From: CBDCZY01 sp965224745
Lineage (GTDB): Bacteria; Pseudomonadota; Gammaproteobacteria; Methylococcales; Methylomonadaceae
Direction: 5' to 3'
DNA length: 64,000 nucleotides
Assembly (NCBI GenBank): GCA_965224745.1
Contig: CBDCZY010000001.1
Coordinates: 1-64,000, forward strand
Shown here: piece after piece, positions 63,846 to 64,000 of the stretch
Layout of the letters: every line of letters starts with the position of its first letter
How positions within the stretch are numbered: position 1 is the stretch's first letter
Position numbers and translations under genes: made by a program
Notes under the pieces: model-generated
What the model was told of the DNA's origin: nothing
The model's input: the letters and a program-made list of their open reading frames with translations, nothing else
The model's database searches: none

Positions 63846-64000
63846 ATGGCAATTATAAAATCTAAACCCACCTCGCCTGGTGCAAGGTTTGTAATCAAGG
63901 TAAAAAATGATGCTCTTTCAAAAAAAAGGCCTCAAGCTTCCTTGGTAGGTAAGGTACATAATAATAGTGGAAGAAATAATCTTGGGCGGATAACGACACG
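63846..64000 (+). CDS. rplB: 50S ribosomal protein L2, N-terminal part, cut by window end
   Basis: ATG 63846 opens MAIIKSKPTSPGARFVIKVK and goes on to HNNSGRNNLGRITTR at the window end. GRNNLGRITTR is a conserved motif near the N-terminus of L2. About 52 of the roughly 275 residues are visible. It follows rplW as in every S10 operon. Confidence 0.93.
   Translation, partial: MAIIKSKPTSPGARFVIKVKNDALSKKRPQASLVGKVHNNSGRNNLGRITT

Overview
The window looks like a piece of a gammaproteobacterial chromosome, fairly AT-rich in its core genes. From about 38.3 kb rightward it is intact, conserved backbone, all on the + strand: TPR lipoprotein-lolB-ispE-tRNA-Gln-prs-rplY-pth, a tRNA-Tyr/Gly/Thr-tuf unit, tRNA-Trp-secE-nusG-rplK-rplA, rplJ-rplL-rpoB-rpoC, rpsL-rpsG-fusA-tuf, and the start of the S10 operon (rpsJ-rplC-rplD-rplW-rplB, cut by the window end). 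LolB, IspE, the gene order and the gammaproteobacterial-type L10 leader support the assignment. The exact order (for example Methylococcales or Thiotrichales) cannot be fixed by reading alone.

The left 31 kb is a decayed, mobile-element-rich accessory region. Positions 1-2255 hold a high-GC gene for a secreted cysteine-containing protein, split by a precisely bounded IS3-family element and carrying a 19-base poly-C tract. From about 3.2 to 25.7 kb there are at least eight attC-like recombination sites, all in one orientation and seven of them with an extra unpaired base in the 5' arm. This is an integron-type cassette array; no integrase gene lies in the window. Its cassettes carry a PIN-domain toxin pair, a frameshifted CdsA/dolichol-kinase-like membrane protein, a PIN/RHH toxin-antitoxin pair, a Schlafen/AlbA-type protein, and a three-gene operon of a small protein, a PHP-plus-SMC-like ATPase and a second AlbA-type protein. 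That last cassette is the best candidate for an undescribed, probably defensive, system.

The array has been heavily invaded. An IS200/IS605 element (about 10.9-15.8 kb) carries a group II intron inside tnpA and, further downstream in the same gene, an IS21-family element. A second IS21-family element splits an attC site (23.1-25.7 kb), and next to it lies what may be the 5' end of a group II intron. IS3, IS91, IS110 and IS21 remnants fill the gaps. An IS110/IS1111-type element at 27.1-30.8 kb contains an intact-looking IS630 and an ISKra4 element, followed by a structured non-coding stretch that may be its guide RNA.

From 31.3 to 37 kb there is a transition zone of ordinary single genes: an antibiotic-biosynthesis-monooxygenase-like enzyme divergent from a MarR regulator, a YiiX-like peptidase, SrkA kinase, a membrane protein, a secreted beta-propeller-like protein and a HIT protein. 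A degraded transposase remnant follows just before the backbone begins. The frameshifts are confined to mobile and accessory genes while the core genes are intact, so real decay is more likely than poor sequence.
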